NCBI RefSeq assembly: GCF_018139145.2
Contig: NC_059477.1
Coordinates: 35,257,502-35,321,501, forward strand
Reading direction: 5' to 3'
Length of the DNA stretch: 64,000 nt
Origin: Gymnogyps californianus
Lineage: Eukaryota > Chordata > Aves > Accipitriformes > Cathartidae
The notes beneath the pieces are model-generated. The model saw nothing but the letters and a program-made list of their open reading frames with translations, searched no databases and was not told where the DNA came from. This document shows, in pieces, positions 1 to 12,100 of the stretch (the first letter of the stretch is position 1; each line of letters opens with the position of its first letter). Both the position numbers and the translations under genes were made by a program.

Positions 1-1388
1 ACAGTGCTGATACAGCTATTCACTTGCATGTTCAAGCCTGCATCAGTAACGAATATTTCTCAAGCTGCTTTGAAGCTTTGGTTATGAAAATAGAATGAAA
101 ATGTGATTACTGTCACAGTAATACTGCCAGATTTCTTAATGAGACAATATTCTTTACTTTGTCTCAGATAAAATTTTACAAAAAAATACAAAAACATGAT
201 TAACACTTAAATTAGGCTTTGCTGTATTACATTGTAGATGAAATTTATGCAGATGTGTCCTTTTACCTCATCCTTCACAAAAACTTTCTTCAGATATTAT
301 CATTTTGTTAATCTGGGTACAGATCTCGAAGACAAAAAAATAAAAAATAGACCGATACTAATGATGCTCTGGTTTGACGACACAGATTTTTCCTCTCTCC
401 ACCCCTAATCTTTCATTAAGCATCCCTTCATGCTTTCTCCCCCTTCCTCTCTCCAGAAAATTAGCCAGATCTTCTTGTAGCGTCACAAGCAGAAACAAGC
501 CGAAACTGAAACAGAGGACCTGAACATCTGTGATGTTATGGCAAATTCAGCGTAGGATTTAATTAATTAATGTATTTAAGTTATTATACCAAATATATTA
601 CAAAAGAAGAGACATTTATCTTATTCAGAAAGACTCAGATTGCAATAACAACCATGGCACAGGTCAGGCCTGAGGAGCATCACCAGAAATCCATGCGTGG
701 AGTTGACTGTGTCCACCTCCACCACGCCAGGTTTCAGTTGAAATCCTACGTCTCTCAGTATCATGAGAGCTAAATTCTCTCCCAATGTTCTTTTAAATGG
801 TACCACAATATTCCAGAAGTTCAAAGGGCTCTCTAAATCTCCCTTTTTAAAAGATACAGAAAGCAAAACATATTGGGCCCCAAACCTTTATGTTTCATCT
901 CTTCTGAGTTTCACCTATCCATTAGAAAATCCTTAGAAATACAATATATAGTAATATCATAACTGTCAGGTATTCTATATCACTTGAACAGAATACTGCT
1001 ATTTCACAGAAAAAGATATAATAGTGAAATATGGGTCCACATTTTTGTGTGTTTACGCACACATATATAAAGATAAGGCTATTCACTTAAAGGGAGTATC
1101 ATATGAAAAATCCTCTAAAATACAACCTATGTCCAAATATGTGTCGTGTTTCTTTTGAGTCCTTTTAATTTATTTTTTTTTTCAATTTTACTTTAATTTT
1201 TTTAAGAAGAGAGAAGAACAAAATATGCATCCTACTTCATAAACCAATAAATACAAAATGCCTTAAAAGAGATGAAGGAAGTAAAAAAAAAAGTTTCAGC
1301 CCAGCCAGTCACGTTTCGTCACTGAGCTGCCCTGGAAGGGCGATTGCAGCACTGGAAAAAAGTATATGGGTCTGAAAAAATATGCAGT
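1..1388. other. AT-rich unique DNA, no gene seen
   Basis: This stretch has no recognisable exon, RNA gene or repeat family. The only open frames, 67 and 81 codons near 570-866 on opposite strands, overlap each other and resemble no protein family I know. Oligo-A and oligo-T runs are common. It ends where GC content jumps at the start of the LTR. Confidence 0.6.
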
Positions 1389-1689
1389 TGTATTGGGTTT
1401 GTGTGGGAAGGTTTTGGTAGCAGGGGGGCTACAGGGGTGGCTTCTGTGAGAAGCTGCTAGAAGCTTCCCCTATGTCCGATAAGTTAATGCAGTGGTTCCA
1501 AGACAGACCCGCCGCTGGCCAAGGCTGACCCATCAGTAACAGTGGTAGCGCCTCTGGATAACAGATTAAGAAAGGAAAAGAAGTTACAGGGAGTTGAGTT
1601 GCAGCAGAGAGAGAGAGTGAGAAGATGTGAGAGGAACAACTCTGCAGACACCAAGGTCAGGGAGAAGGAGGGGGAGGAGGTGCTCCAGG

Positions 1690-2090
1690 CGCGGAGCAGA
1701 GATTCCTGCAGCCCTGGGAGACATGGTGAGGCAGGCTGTCCCCTGCAGCCATGGAGCTCCAGGTGGAGAATCCACCTGCAGCCCTGGAGACCCACGCGGA
1801 GCAGGATGCCGAAGGCTGTGACCCGTGGGAAGCCCAGCTGGAGCAGGCTCCTGGCAGGACCGCGGACCCGTGGAGAGAGGAGCCCAGGCTGGAGCAGGTT
1901 TGCTGGCAGGGCTTGTGACCCCACGGGGGACCCACACTGGAGCAGTCTGTTCCTGAAGGACTGCGCCCCATGGAAGGGACCCACGCTGGAGCAGTTCGTG
2001 AAGAACTGCAGCCCGTGGGAAGGACTCACGTTGGAGAAGTTTGTGGAGGACTGTCTCCCGTGGAGGGACCCCACGCTGGAGCAGGGGAAG
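1690..2090 (+). repeat. Degenerate ~45-50 bp tandem repeats inside the LTR
   Basis: The word CTGGAGCAG or a close variant recurs near 1693, 1798, 1838, 1890, 1938, 1987, 2032 and 2077. It is usually preceded by CCCACG and separated by GTGGGA or GTGGAGGA words. Over the last four copies the spacing is about 45-50 bases. Because the repeat contains few stop codons, it creates long open frames on both strands. In retroviral LTRs this position would be U3, where repeated enhancer-like units are common; that role is inference here. Confidence 0.75.
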
Positions 2091-2304
2091 AGTGTGAGGA
2101 GTCCTCCCCCTGAGGAGGAAGGAGCAGCAGAGACAACGTGTGATGAACTGACCCAAACCCCCATTCCCCGTCCTCCTGAGCCGCTCGGGGGGAGGAGGTA
2201 GAGAAAATCAGGAGTAAAGTTAAGCCAGGGAAGAAGGGAGGGGTGGGGGGCAGGTGTTTTAAGATTTGGTTTTATTTCTCATTATCCTGCTCGTTTTGAT
2301 TAGT

Positions 2305-2310
2305 AATAAA
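2305..2310 (+). terminator. LTR polyadenylation signal AATAAA
   Basis: A canonical AATAAA hexamer sits within the LTR, and a GTCTGTTTTG stretch about 25 bases downstream could serve as the GU-rich element. In an LTR this would set the R/U5 boundary and could end transcripts entering from the plus strand. Confidence 0.6.
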
Positions 2311-2494
2311 TTAAACTAGTTTTTCCCCAAGTCGAGTCTGTTTTGCCCGAGACGGTAATTGCTGAGTGCTCTCCCTGTCCTTATCTCGACCCACGAGCCT
2401 TTCGTTTTATTTTCTCCCCCTGTCCAGTTGAGGAGGGGAGTGATAGAGCGGCTTTGGTGGGCACCTGGCATCCGGCCAGGGTCAACCCCCTACA

Positions 2495-5400
2495 AGGGGT
2501 CTCCAGAAAGCTGGGCTTATGCTTTGCTGAAATAAGCAAAGAGATGACAAAAGACCATCCTTCCCCAGTCTCCCAGTGTTAAGCATAGTTGTTGGTACAG
2601 AAAGACGAAAGACTTGAAGCTCACAGCTCTTATATCTCAGAAGAGTAGCACTGAATAATAACAAACTGTTTGCACTTTCAATTAATAATTATCCAGATGA
2701 AGCTGGTGCATACCACCTTAATCACTGGGATAGGACCATCTGACTTGCCAACCACCTTAGATGAGTTTCAAGGAAAGACTGACAGATCCTGCTCCACTGT
2801 TCAAGGCACAGTGATAAGAGGTCATTTGAGTTCTGATTAATTTTTGTGGGTACAGCTATTTTTCAGGCTGACACAGTACTTGTCGCTTCACAGTACTTTT
2901 AAAATTCTGCTACATTCCTTTCTCTTGTTTGCAATATGTAAGTCAGAGAAGTAATAAATTCCTTTGTCACAGTTTTGTGCTGTTTGCTTGGCAGGGAACA
3001 TGGGAAGATGGAAGACAAGGTGAGCAATGACAAGGACATTAGCAGAGCAGCCTAATAATGCAAGATCAAGTTATAGAGCTTGCATTATTAAGCCTGGTCT
3101 TGGGACTGATGATGATGTGTTTGAACTTTGTAAGGACATGGATATGAGATTTAGAAACAGTGCCTAAAATGTTTCCTTTTCCAAATATGAAGCTGTTGGT
3201 TTGGGGTTTTTTCCAGCACTCCCACTTTCTTTGTTTTTCTTTCATCAACTTACTAAACTTAGGTTCTATTCTCTTCCTTATTTGCCAAGTGTTTACGTAT
3301 GTGTAATTCCTGTAACTTGTGGCTTTTCTTTAGTTTCATGAATCACTGTGCCATACTTCAACAAGCACAGAGAGAATTCAACTGGGTTATCTGCCTGAGT
3401 TGCAATAAGAAGTTGATCCTAATGATATGGCTCAAATTGCTATGTTATTTACATTCCTCCTTAGACAATTTACAAACAAATCACTTGAAATTAAAGTAAA
3501 ATTATTTTCTAAAGCTATGGCAGATTTCTGATAGGATAGGTAAAGGATGGACGTTCAAGGCTCCTATATTTTTTTTTAAATATAGAACAAGAAATAGAGA
3601 GAGAAATAAAGAACAAGAAATTACCATAATTTCTTCCATTAGCTTCTCAGAAATCAAATCAGAGAGTGTTGGTTCACACACTTTTCAGATGATGAGGGAA
3701 TCATGACTACGTGGTCACTTGCTGGTATTTTTTCTCCATAATCATAATGAGAACAAGCATTATCACCCCTCGTATTCAATCAGACCACTTGAATTACAGC
3801 CCCAGATTACAATCAATAACTGCTGGTGACTGAGGTTATATGGATGCCATCAGTACACCTATCAGGGTAAATCACTGTGACCTTCACCTCTCTGCCTCCA
3901 AATGATACCAGCATACTTTAAGGCAGATGGTGGAAAAAGTTCAGTTTACTACATGGCGTTGAAAGACTGACAAAAAGACCAAAACCAAAAATAACAGCAA
4001 AGGAGCATTGAACAAAATTATGGCATCCTATAAACTTCACCCAATATTTAAGAAAAATTCTCATCTTTTTTTTCTCAAAATGTTTGATAATAAGTTCTTC
4101 TTATTAAACTGGTTGATAGTGACTAGAGGCAAAGGGCTTATTATGTGAATTGCTATCATCTCACTGTTACCTTGCTCCGCTTGCATCTGCTGTTTTTATG
4201 CGCCTATGGTCTCATCTTAAACATAGACTGTAAGACATTTGAAGAACAACATATGTTTTTGTGATGTGTACAGACTGTGGCTAGAATAGCAAGATCATGT
4301 TTTCTAACTGGCCTGCAGGTACCCCTGCAATACCAACATTAATAAAATCTAGGGAGGAAAAAAGCAACCTAACCAATTATAGGAACAAGCTCATCAAAGG
4401 AAGAAAGATTTTCCAGGAGAGAAAGGCTGCTGTTACAGCTGGTGTCAGCAATATTAGGAAACGGAGGGACCAAATGTTAGCTGGGACATTCCAAATGAAT
4501 CCTGAACTATAAACCAAATGGTAATAAACAAAGCTATTTGTCAGTTGACCCCCCTTGGATGTTGTTAACAGGCAAACAGCATGCCCATAGCCTATGGCAA
4601 CTCACAGACTCCCAGTGATAAAATCATGACAGCTAACAGATGAATCCTTTCTGAATTCTATTAAATAAATTAATAATCTTAGCAACATCATTACAGCAAA
4701 ACATCCATCTTCTGCAACAGCTGTTCCTCCATTGCTTGTTGCATTTATTTTCTGTGCTCTTGCCATGCCTTATGCAGTATAACTTAATTCACAGAGACTG
4801 AACTTCAGCGTATCAATGGCAGACCTATAAAAATAGATCATTTGCATTTTTTATGCAGTTCCGTCAGTTTGTGCAAAACACAAGCTTTTGCTTGAACAGA
4901 AAAATATGTCTAGCTACTCTGTCTCTAAAGTAAGCAACAATAAAACTTGGTACTGTCTGATGAGAATCAAATGGAAACCCTAAAAAATAGACAACTGTTT
5001 CATCTAAAACCTTTTCTGAATCTTTCAATTCAGCAACCAAGATATTAAATTAAATCTAATATGCTCTTTTTCCGTCTTTACCTGACTACCTAATGCTAAA
5101 CAAAACTTGTTGGAAGTCAAAGTATGCTTTAAAATGTACCTACTGTTATCAAATTGCTTCTGAGTTTGTTCCAGAGTTACAATCTGCACCTCTGTAACCT
5201 GAAAATAAGAATGCTCCTAGCATCCTTAGGAGATTATTTCCAGAAGAACACAGCCAAGACAGGCAATACACAGTTAGCTTAGGAAAGAGAAATGACAAAA
5301 AGGAAAAATTTCGCACTTCACGTTGAGCACAATGATCACTTCTCCAAGTCACCATCTCCATTTGAATTCACAGACCAGTATATTGTTACTGTTTGTGGTA

Positions 5401-6469
5401 CCTAAGCACTTGTAATTCTGGACCTGGGCAGTTTTGTTTTGCTTTACCCACTACATGCTCTTTCTAAAACTGCATGGAGAATTTAATTAAACACATACAC
5501 TTTCCTATCTCAGGTGAAATGATCATATAAAGAAACCTTAGCAACCTTTGAATCATTAAAACCACATTTTACTTTTTGGTGATACTTCCTGTGCTACATG
5601 CAACCAAAGTAATACTTTGCAGAAGCAGCTTCCCAAAGGAATAAAAATGCACAAACCACAGGTGCTTTTTCTTCTAAGAGGCCCCTGGTACAGACAAGTA
5701 TTTAGCATTAAATAAGCATGCTTAGCATCAGACATAGCCTCCTCTATTTCATCCCCTGTATGGGAAATAATGCTTTTCTCACGTGTATTTAATCTTGCAA
5801 ATCAAAGGAGAGAGACCCGTGAGTTCATTTGCTCTGCTAGTACTTCTATACTGTGATTTCCAATTGTAGCAACACTTCTTGTAAATTGTTTTTTTAAATC
5901 CTGTTTTTGCAGAAAAAGTTTCTCCTAACGGCATAAGTTGTGGGGCCTCTCCATGTTTGATCTGTCAAAAATTCTTGTGTAGTTTAGACTTCCACTTACA
6001 CACTTACATTACAAACTTCTACTAGATACTTCATTCTAATGCAGACCAGAATCTGCCTCAAATTTTTGTAATATAGTTCTCATGTTACTCTCCCCTCCCC
6101 TGAACTGGCCTTGGAACGTACGTCAGAACCTACGTTTGTCAGACACAAAATTACTTTAAGACTAACTTCCTTTAAGTGCTATGTGCCCTGCACATACACG
6201 GCAGTATTTCAGTGGGGCTCAAGATTTACAGAAGGTTCCACATTTAGCAGATTTTTGTCCTATTTTTAATTAATTTCTTTAAACTTTTCCTTCTCTACTG
6301 CAACATTGCTGTTCACTCAGCAGTTAAATTACCTATACAGTACAATACTCTGTATTGCAAAGATCATCTCAGTGGTATGCTTGCAACAGCATTAATGGTA
6401 GAAGCATCTCGGAGCTTTGCAAAAGCTTCAGCAGCTGTATCAAAATGAGGAACCTAAATGCACAAAAAT
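2495..6469. other. Unique DNA, no gene seen
   Basis: About 4 kb without recognisable coding exons. The largest open frames are about 60-71 codons (for example 4297-4512 and 5149-5361) and look random in composition. A small inverted repeat, CTTTGCT with AGCAAAG, lies just after the LTR near 2521-2540. No retroviral internal region follows the LTR. Confidence 0.6.
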
Positions 6470-6605
6470 TGTGTTCTGGATCTGGTTCTGCTACTGACTC
6501 ACTGTCTAAGATTAAATTCAGCTCCTCGCTTTAGGGCATGGGTATAAACTGAGGATAACAGTACTTACTCACCAACCAGAGAACGTATTAAAAATTGTGG
6601 CTGAC
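6470..6605 (+). mobile_element. Ancient MIR/CORE-SINE-like remnant
   Basis: The segment contains CTGCTACTGACTCACTGT near 6489-6506 and AAACTGAGGATAACAGTACT near 6546-6565. The order and spacing match the MIR/CORE-SINE body, which reads roughly 'gctactgactcactgtgtgacc ... cagtttcctcatctgtaaaatgaggataac'. The middle is diverged or partly lost and the tRNA-like head is not recognisable. MIR-type elements are old amniote SINEs and survive only sparsely in birds. The call is by eye; RepeatMasker with amniote MIR consensi would settle it. Confidence 0.6.
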
Positions 6606-9126
6606 AATGTACTTGGCATGGATTTTGCAGTGAGACTAATTTAAATTCAGATGAAAGAAGTAACCCTTTACATGTCCTTGAAAAATCACACAATACAATT
6701 GCTACATCATCATTATTTTATTTACATTTTCACCGTCTTGTCTGGGTATCTCACACAGGAGGAAAAAATGTAGAAATAATATTTTGTGGAAAACAGAATT
6801 TTGTATATGAAGACACTTTTACAAAGCTTACAATCCCAAAAGTCAAGAAAATGCAGGGTTAGTATGCTGTGAGTAGATTGTCTACGCATATCTCTTTTCA
6901 ATGATGGACACTGTTCAGGTTCTTCTGCTATAGTATTAGGTATGTAACATACAGCAAGTGGCAAACATTTTTGTCTGAGCATCCTACAAGAATGTTTAAC
7001 AGATTTCCCGCTCACTGCCTAAATAATAGAACTGAAAGAAAAGATAAAATTTACTATGCCTAATCATTTGAAATACTATGCCTAATCATTTAAGATACTA
7101 TGCCTACATAAGCGCATTGTCATTAAAGAGCTTCAATGATCATACAACAACTAGAAAAATAATTTAAGTGGTTTATAATGTTGGGAGAACACAGTTAAGC
7201 CTAGTCAGTTCCCATCTGCTCTGATTTATACCAGAATATCTGTTCTTGTCTTTTATTGCTGTAAGATGATGTTTGTCTCTTGCAAGGAAGCATTCCCAAG
7301 GGCTTCTTTTTCCTCTATTCAGTGCTCCAATGTAACATTGGCTGTCAGGAGGACTACTTAACAAAGCATTATCACATTGAGATGCTGAGCCTAAATCTCC
7401 TTCCATGAAGTCTGAAATACCCCTCATTCACCCTTTTGGTTTCCTACCCACACCTGCTGTGGCATGGGAATTCCATTAGAAAAATATTATCATTAATTTT
7501 TTCCTGCTATTCCCCATATCTATGTTACTATGAAATCATTAGAAACAGACACCATCAGTCAAATGCAAAACATGTGAAAAGTGTGAGTGAGACCTAAATA
7601 TACATTACACAGTCATAGACGGAGGATTTTAGTAAATTGCTAACCACCAATAGAGAATTTCAAAGCAACAAATACAAACAGGAGGACCAAAATTACACAG
7701 CTATAATGTCAGTTTCTACTTCATCCAAATTCCATGGTACTTTATTTTTTAGCTTCAACATCCTTATGTGTCCCCCTTAAGCTGTTCCACATAGTGGAAA
7801 AGATACCATGTGCCACAGTGCCCAAGCAGGAGCACAGAGGGAGGAAGGTCTCCCTGATAGCTAGGAAGGGCAGTCCAGGTCCTGCTTCAAGGACACTTGC
7901 GTGTTTTATTTAATGATTGTTCAAAGTAAATTATGTATTTTATGTAAAATATAATACAAATGGCTAGGAGGCCCTTTTCATGAGGATAAGCACTTTGTCT
8001 TCTTTCTCCAGCTCCATATAAAAGCAAGGAGAAAGCCCTGCATAGGCTTGCCTTCAAGAGGCAGAGCTGGTTTCAGTGGCCCTTTGCTCTCTGCCCTTCC
8101 TGTGTTCATGCCCCCATCACCTCACTGAGATGCAAGTGTACAATGTTGCATATAGCCACATCATAGACCTTGTCAGGAGCTGATGCAGATTGAAGGTGAT
8201 AGGGAGAGAGGCAGGAGCGAACAGTATCAACAGGGCTGCTTAAACCAGCACAACATTTGAAAGCAGTGTTCAAATTACAGCGTGATTCTTCCAAGCCCTT
8301 CTCATGATGTGCTTAGGGAGCCAAACTGCTTAACACAGGGTCATGCAACCCACTTGAGAAGCCAGGGACTGAGGAAGGAGGCATTCATGCTCAAGTCCTT
8401 CTTGGAACATGGCCAGAGTATTTTACAGTGGAAGATAAAATTTAATTAAGATTCATAGGTTAAAAACATTTCCTCACTATTGTTGTCTGTCATAATGGTT
8501 TAGAAATGCATAATCAAGTCTCTTTTTCCCTTTCATCCACACATTTGTTATTAGATTATTGCCCTTGAGAGCTCAGCTGCAGACACTAATTTTTTGTACT
8601 TTTAAGTGACTATTGAAACATTTATTCTGAGGAAGAAATAGACATATGGCGCAAAACACGTGGCACAAAAAAACCACACAAAATACGTAAAAAGATCTAT
8701 GAAAAAGGAAGACACCTTGCATAACTGTGAAGGTATAATGTAGACATCTATTTATTCACTGGGAAGGAACACCATCCCTTACAATGAATTATCAGCTTTA
8801 TATGGGCTCAGTCAATCATGGGCCTAACCCCTCTGGGCAGGTGAGAGCATTCAGGCTTTATCCAAGCCTAAACCTCGTCTTGGCTGGGAATATGGATGCT
8901 GAAAATTGGGTTTGAAAGAGGAAATTTTTGAATGATCTCTCCAAAGTAGCCTTGGATTATGAAGGGAAACAGGCTGTCCCTGGTCTGACCCATTTTATGA
9001 AGATGCATGGTTGTACAGGAAGCAGATGCCTCAGCTGCTGCAGAGCCACTGAATCGTCACCTCAACCACAGAGCTCTTTAGAACCTGGGGAGACAGTTCT
9101 GTGGGTTTAACTCTGCTTATTAACAA
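6606..9126. other. Unique DNA, no gene seen
   Basis: Apart from the 22-bp tandem repeat at 7052-7110, nothing is recognised here. The minus-strand open frames 6722-7015 (97 codons) and 7173-7427 (84 codons) have no recognisable motif and no splice or initiation context that would argue for them. The piece at 7760-8400 is somewhat richer in GC but matches no repeat family I know. Confidence 0.55.
7052..7110. repeat. 22-bp tandem repeat, about 2.6 copies
   Basis: The unit starts TACTATGCCTAATCATTT. Copies begin at 7052, 7074 and 7096; the second differs from the first by a few bases and the third is partial. It is a short local duplication with no protein or RNA role visible. Confidence 0.9.
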
Positions 9127-9150
9127 AGATAACACATTATCTCAAGATAA
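9127..9150. promoter_or_regulatory. Cluster of three GATA-type motifs
   Basis: AGATAA at 9127-9132, TTATCT (the same motif inverted) at 9137-9142 and AGATAA at 9145-9150 lie within 24 bases. A CACGTG E-box lies at 9190-9195. GATA factors bind WGATAR, and clusters of this type occur in enhancers. Use in any tissue is inference; no nearby promoter or exon was found. Confidence 0.35.
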
Positions 9151-12100
9151 CAGCCCAGTCTGGGAAACAAAATAGCTGCATATATCCCACACGTGGCCCT
9201 CTCTTCTCTTCGCGTCAGTGTAGCCCCTAATATCTTGCAAGGGTAGTTGTGGTCACCCTCCAAATGCAGCTGATAGCATTACAAATGACAGGTCAATGAT
9301 AGAGTGAACTGCAAGTATTGTCCTCCAAATACCTATGAATACCCCTTCTAAAGATCCAACACAGCCTTTTATTTGGGGGCAGAAGGGCAGCCTTCTACTG
9401 TTTGAGACTTTAAAAGCACCACTGGTTACACAGGTTTGTTGAGTCGTGATTCTAGTAAGGACCAAAACAAAGATCAATCAAGAGGACCTTAACTAACCTG
9501 GGAGCCTGTCATTCATTTCAGTCCATTCCTCTGCTCCCTACTGGAAAGTCTTGGCTGCACGTGGAGCAGAGAGCTGAAGCTGGCCTTATTCATCTCCAGC
9601 TCCAGGAACAAAAGTTAAGGAATGGCACACTCCAGTAGTCTTGCCCTCCGCTTTAGAGAGTTTGCTCTCACCTGGTGCGTAGCTGCTCAGAAGGTAGTTT
9701 CTGCTGTCCCTCCCCCCATTATTATTGTAACACGCTACAAAGTTTCCTGAAGTCCTTTCAATTCGCTGGTCTTTGGACCCAGCTTCTCATCCTGAAGAGA
9801 TGAAAGTGGAAGAGTAAACCGTTCAGCTCAGAAAGTGAGGTCTAAGTGGCCTAAACAGCAGGAGTTAATTAAATTCAAGATACATCCAACCCAATTTGAA
9901 GTTCTATTCTGGCTGACCTGTCCTGGTGATCAGGTCATACCGTACAAGAGCCAGCCGTTCAGGCTGGAATGGGAAGCAGAAAAGAAACCTGACAGCAGTC
10001 TAACGTGGCATCCAAAGGTCTTACTCAAGAGACACTTTAATTCATACGGTCCAATGTTAAAATGAAAGAGACTGGGGGTGGATCAGTAAGTGCTACCTTA
10101 TTTGTATCAGTAGGGCTCACTTATCAAACATACATGTGACAATATTTAGGAACGAGATTACTATTCATTACTGTATGCGGGGAAGGTATTCAGCTCAATT
10201 TCACGTATCAGGCAAAGAGTGCCCCCAGCTGCCCTATTGCACCGTGTTCCAGCTAGGGCTGAGGTGTCTGAGCGAGGCACGAGGGAGATAATCCAGATGG
10301 AACTGCACTGGCTGTGCAGTGGCCACTAGCCCAGAGCAGTCTTAAAATTGTCCACCTAGGAAGTCTAAAGTCAGAGCGTCAGACTGTTCATAAATTTCAT
10401 TGTTCCTCGTGGCAGGTGATTTTGGGGATTTTGTGGATCGACAAGGGCCTTGTAGTATCTTCTGCCCAATATCATTCACATGCCATCACCACAAGACTGA
10501 GATGGGTATATGAGACACTGCAGACGAATGTGCTCTGAGGCGAGCTCCGAAGTACTGGCTTGTTTGCTCTGGAGCCATGAGGACACTGTTAAGGACCCAG
10601 AGTAAACAATTTGCAAGTTTGGCTTTGGGTCTGACTTCAAAGCCATTCCTGTACCACAGGTTAGATGCAGCCCATGCTCCCACAGCTTCACTCCTCCTGC
10701 ATCAGCTAAACCTAAGATGGAAGTGAGAAGCCTTATGCAATGTTTCTGATTTTGAAGATTTAAATCTGATTTATGGTATCAGTTGATTGAAAATACCAGA
10801 ATTTTAAAAAATCCATTAGACATTTCATGCTATCATAATTCTGAAGAAAAGTTTGAATTGCAGACCTTAAAGACCCTAAAAATAGGAAAACACAAATTTT
10901 GTTTTCTTGTTATTCAGAACTCATCTCCAAACATTCAGCTATAAATTCTTTAACAGAACTGTCTGCTGTACAGGGTACAACAGCAGATGTGCTCAGGTGC
11001 TCTTCCTAAAAACCCTTGTCACACAGTTTGCCTCCTGGCTCCACAACTTTTCGAGGTACCCACCAGTGCTTCCATGGACATACAGGAAATAATCTAATTC
11101 CTACTGGGAGCAGCTGTTCCTTAGAAGAACATGGCCTGGAGTGTCTGGTTGTGTTACCTCCCATGCAAAACTCAGGTTTCTCAAAAATTTAGTATCCATC
11201 ACTCCAAATTACAGCACACATGCACTAAGGTTTTCTTTACTATTGTAGTAAGACAATATAGAAAATAAAGGAGAAAGACTAAGCCACTGCTTATGCTCAT
11301 TTGGAAATAAATGATGTTACCTGCTTCTACCTAACATGTTGAAGTCTTCTGTACAGTGTATTAGACTCCCTAGAATCAGATGAAAGGGATGTTTTTTTCC
11401 TACAGCTTTAACTGCCTGCTTAGTAAACTCTAGAGTACCAGCGTGGAACTATAGTTACAATTTTTTTGGAACAAACTCCCTGAAAAAGATGAGAATACCA
11501 TAAGCAGTAAATTATCCCTAACCTCTTCCAACTTCCCAGATATACATAGTCAAGCATAAGAGTGAAACATATTAATGGCATTTCCAAACCCTTACACAGC
11601 ACTAATCCACCGTAGAGACAATGTGACTGACCACAAATCTCAATTCCTTTCCCATGGTGACACCTGTAGCTAGTAACACATTTTCCACAGTCTTCAACCT
11701 ACTTTTCACTTATTACCTGCAATATTGCAAAAGCACTCAGTTGCAGGTGTAAATTCTGGTGCCCTTTACGCCTGTAGATCTGATGTCTGGTTTGTGTGCC
11801 TGCAATTCATTGCACTCACAAAATTTGGGCCACAATCCTACAAGCCAGGCTGAGGCCCTTGGAAGTAAAAACTGTAATGGTCAGTCAGGCTTTTTAGCAA
11901 ATTTATTAATTTATGTTTTGTGCAAGCAAGTCATGCAATAAACAGCAATTTCTATCATGCTCTAATTCATAACAGATGGGTCGCACCTATACATATTGCA
12001 GGTTCAAACCACTGGGTTTTTTGCCTCCACTGTTTGTTTACAACTTTGTCCAACTATGATGCGGAGTAAGGGTATTTTGAACTTAGTGATACATGTATTT

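Larger units (their letters stand above)
1389..2494 (+). mobile_element. Solo LTR of an avian endogenous retrovirus (ERVL-like)
   Basis: The block is sharply more GC-rich than both flanks. It begins TGTATTGGG and ends CCTACA, so it has the TG...CA ends of an LTR. A polyadenylation signal AATAAA lies at 2305-2310, followed by a short TG-rich stretch, which is the expected R/U5 arrangement on the plus strand. The sequence closely resembles, from memory, an LTR family present in many bird genomes; assignment to ERVL is tentative. No primer-binding site, gag or pol follows position 2494, so this is a solo LTR left by LTR-LTR recombination. The flanking five bases (GCAGT and AGGGG) do not match, so no target-site duplication is visible; the insertion is old or the ends are slightly misplaced. 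Overlapping open frames of up to 226 codons inside it are by-products of its repetitive GC-rich sequence, not genes. Confidence 0.85.

Noticed and set aside
1584..2156. LTR-internal frames as host or viral genes
   Set aside because: They run through degenerate tandem repeats in all readings; no gag, pol or env feature is present.
2495..2700. Internal retroviral region after the LTR
   Set aside because: No primer-binding site or gag-like frame follows; the sequence returns to ordinary AT-rich DNA.
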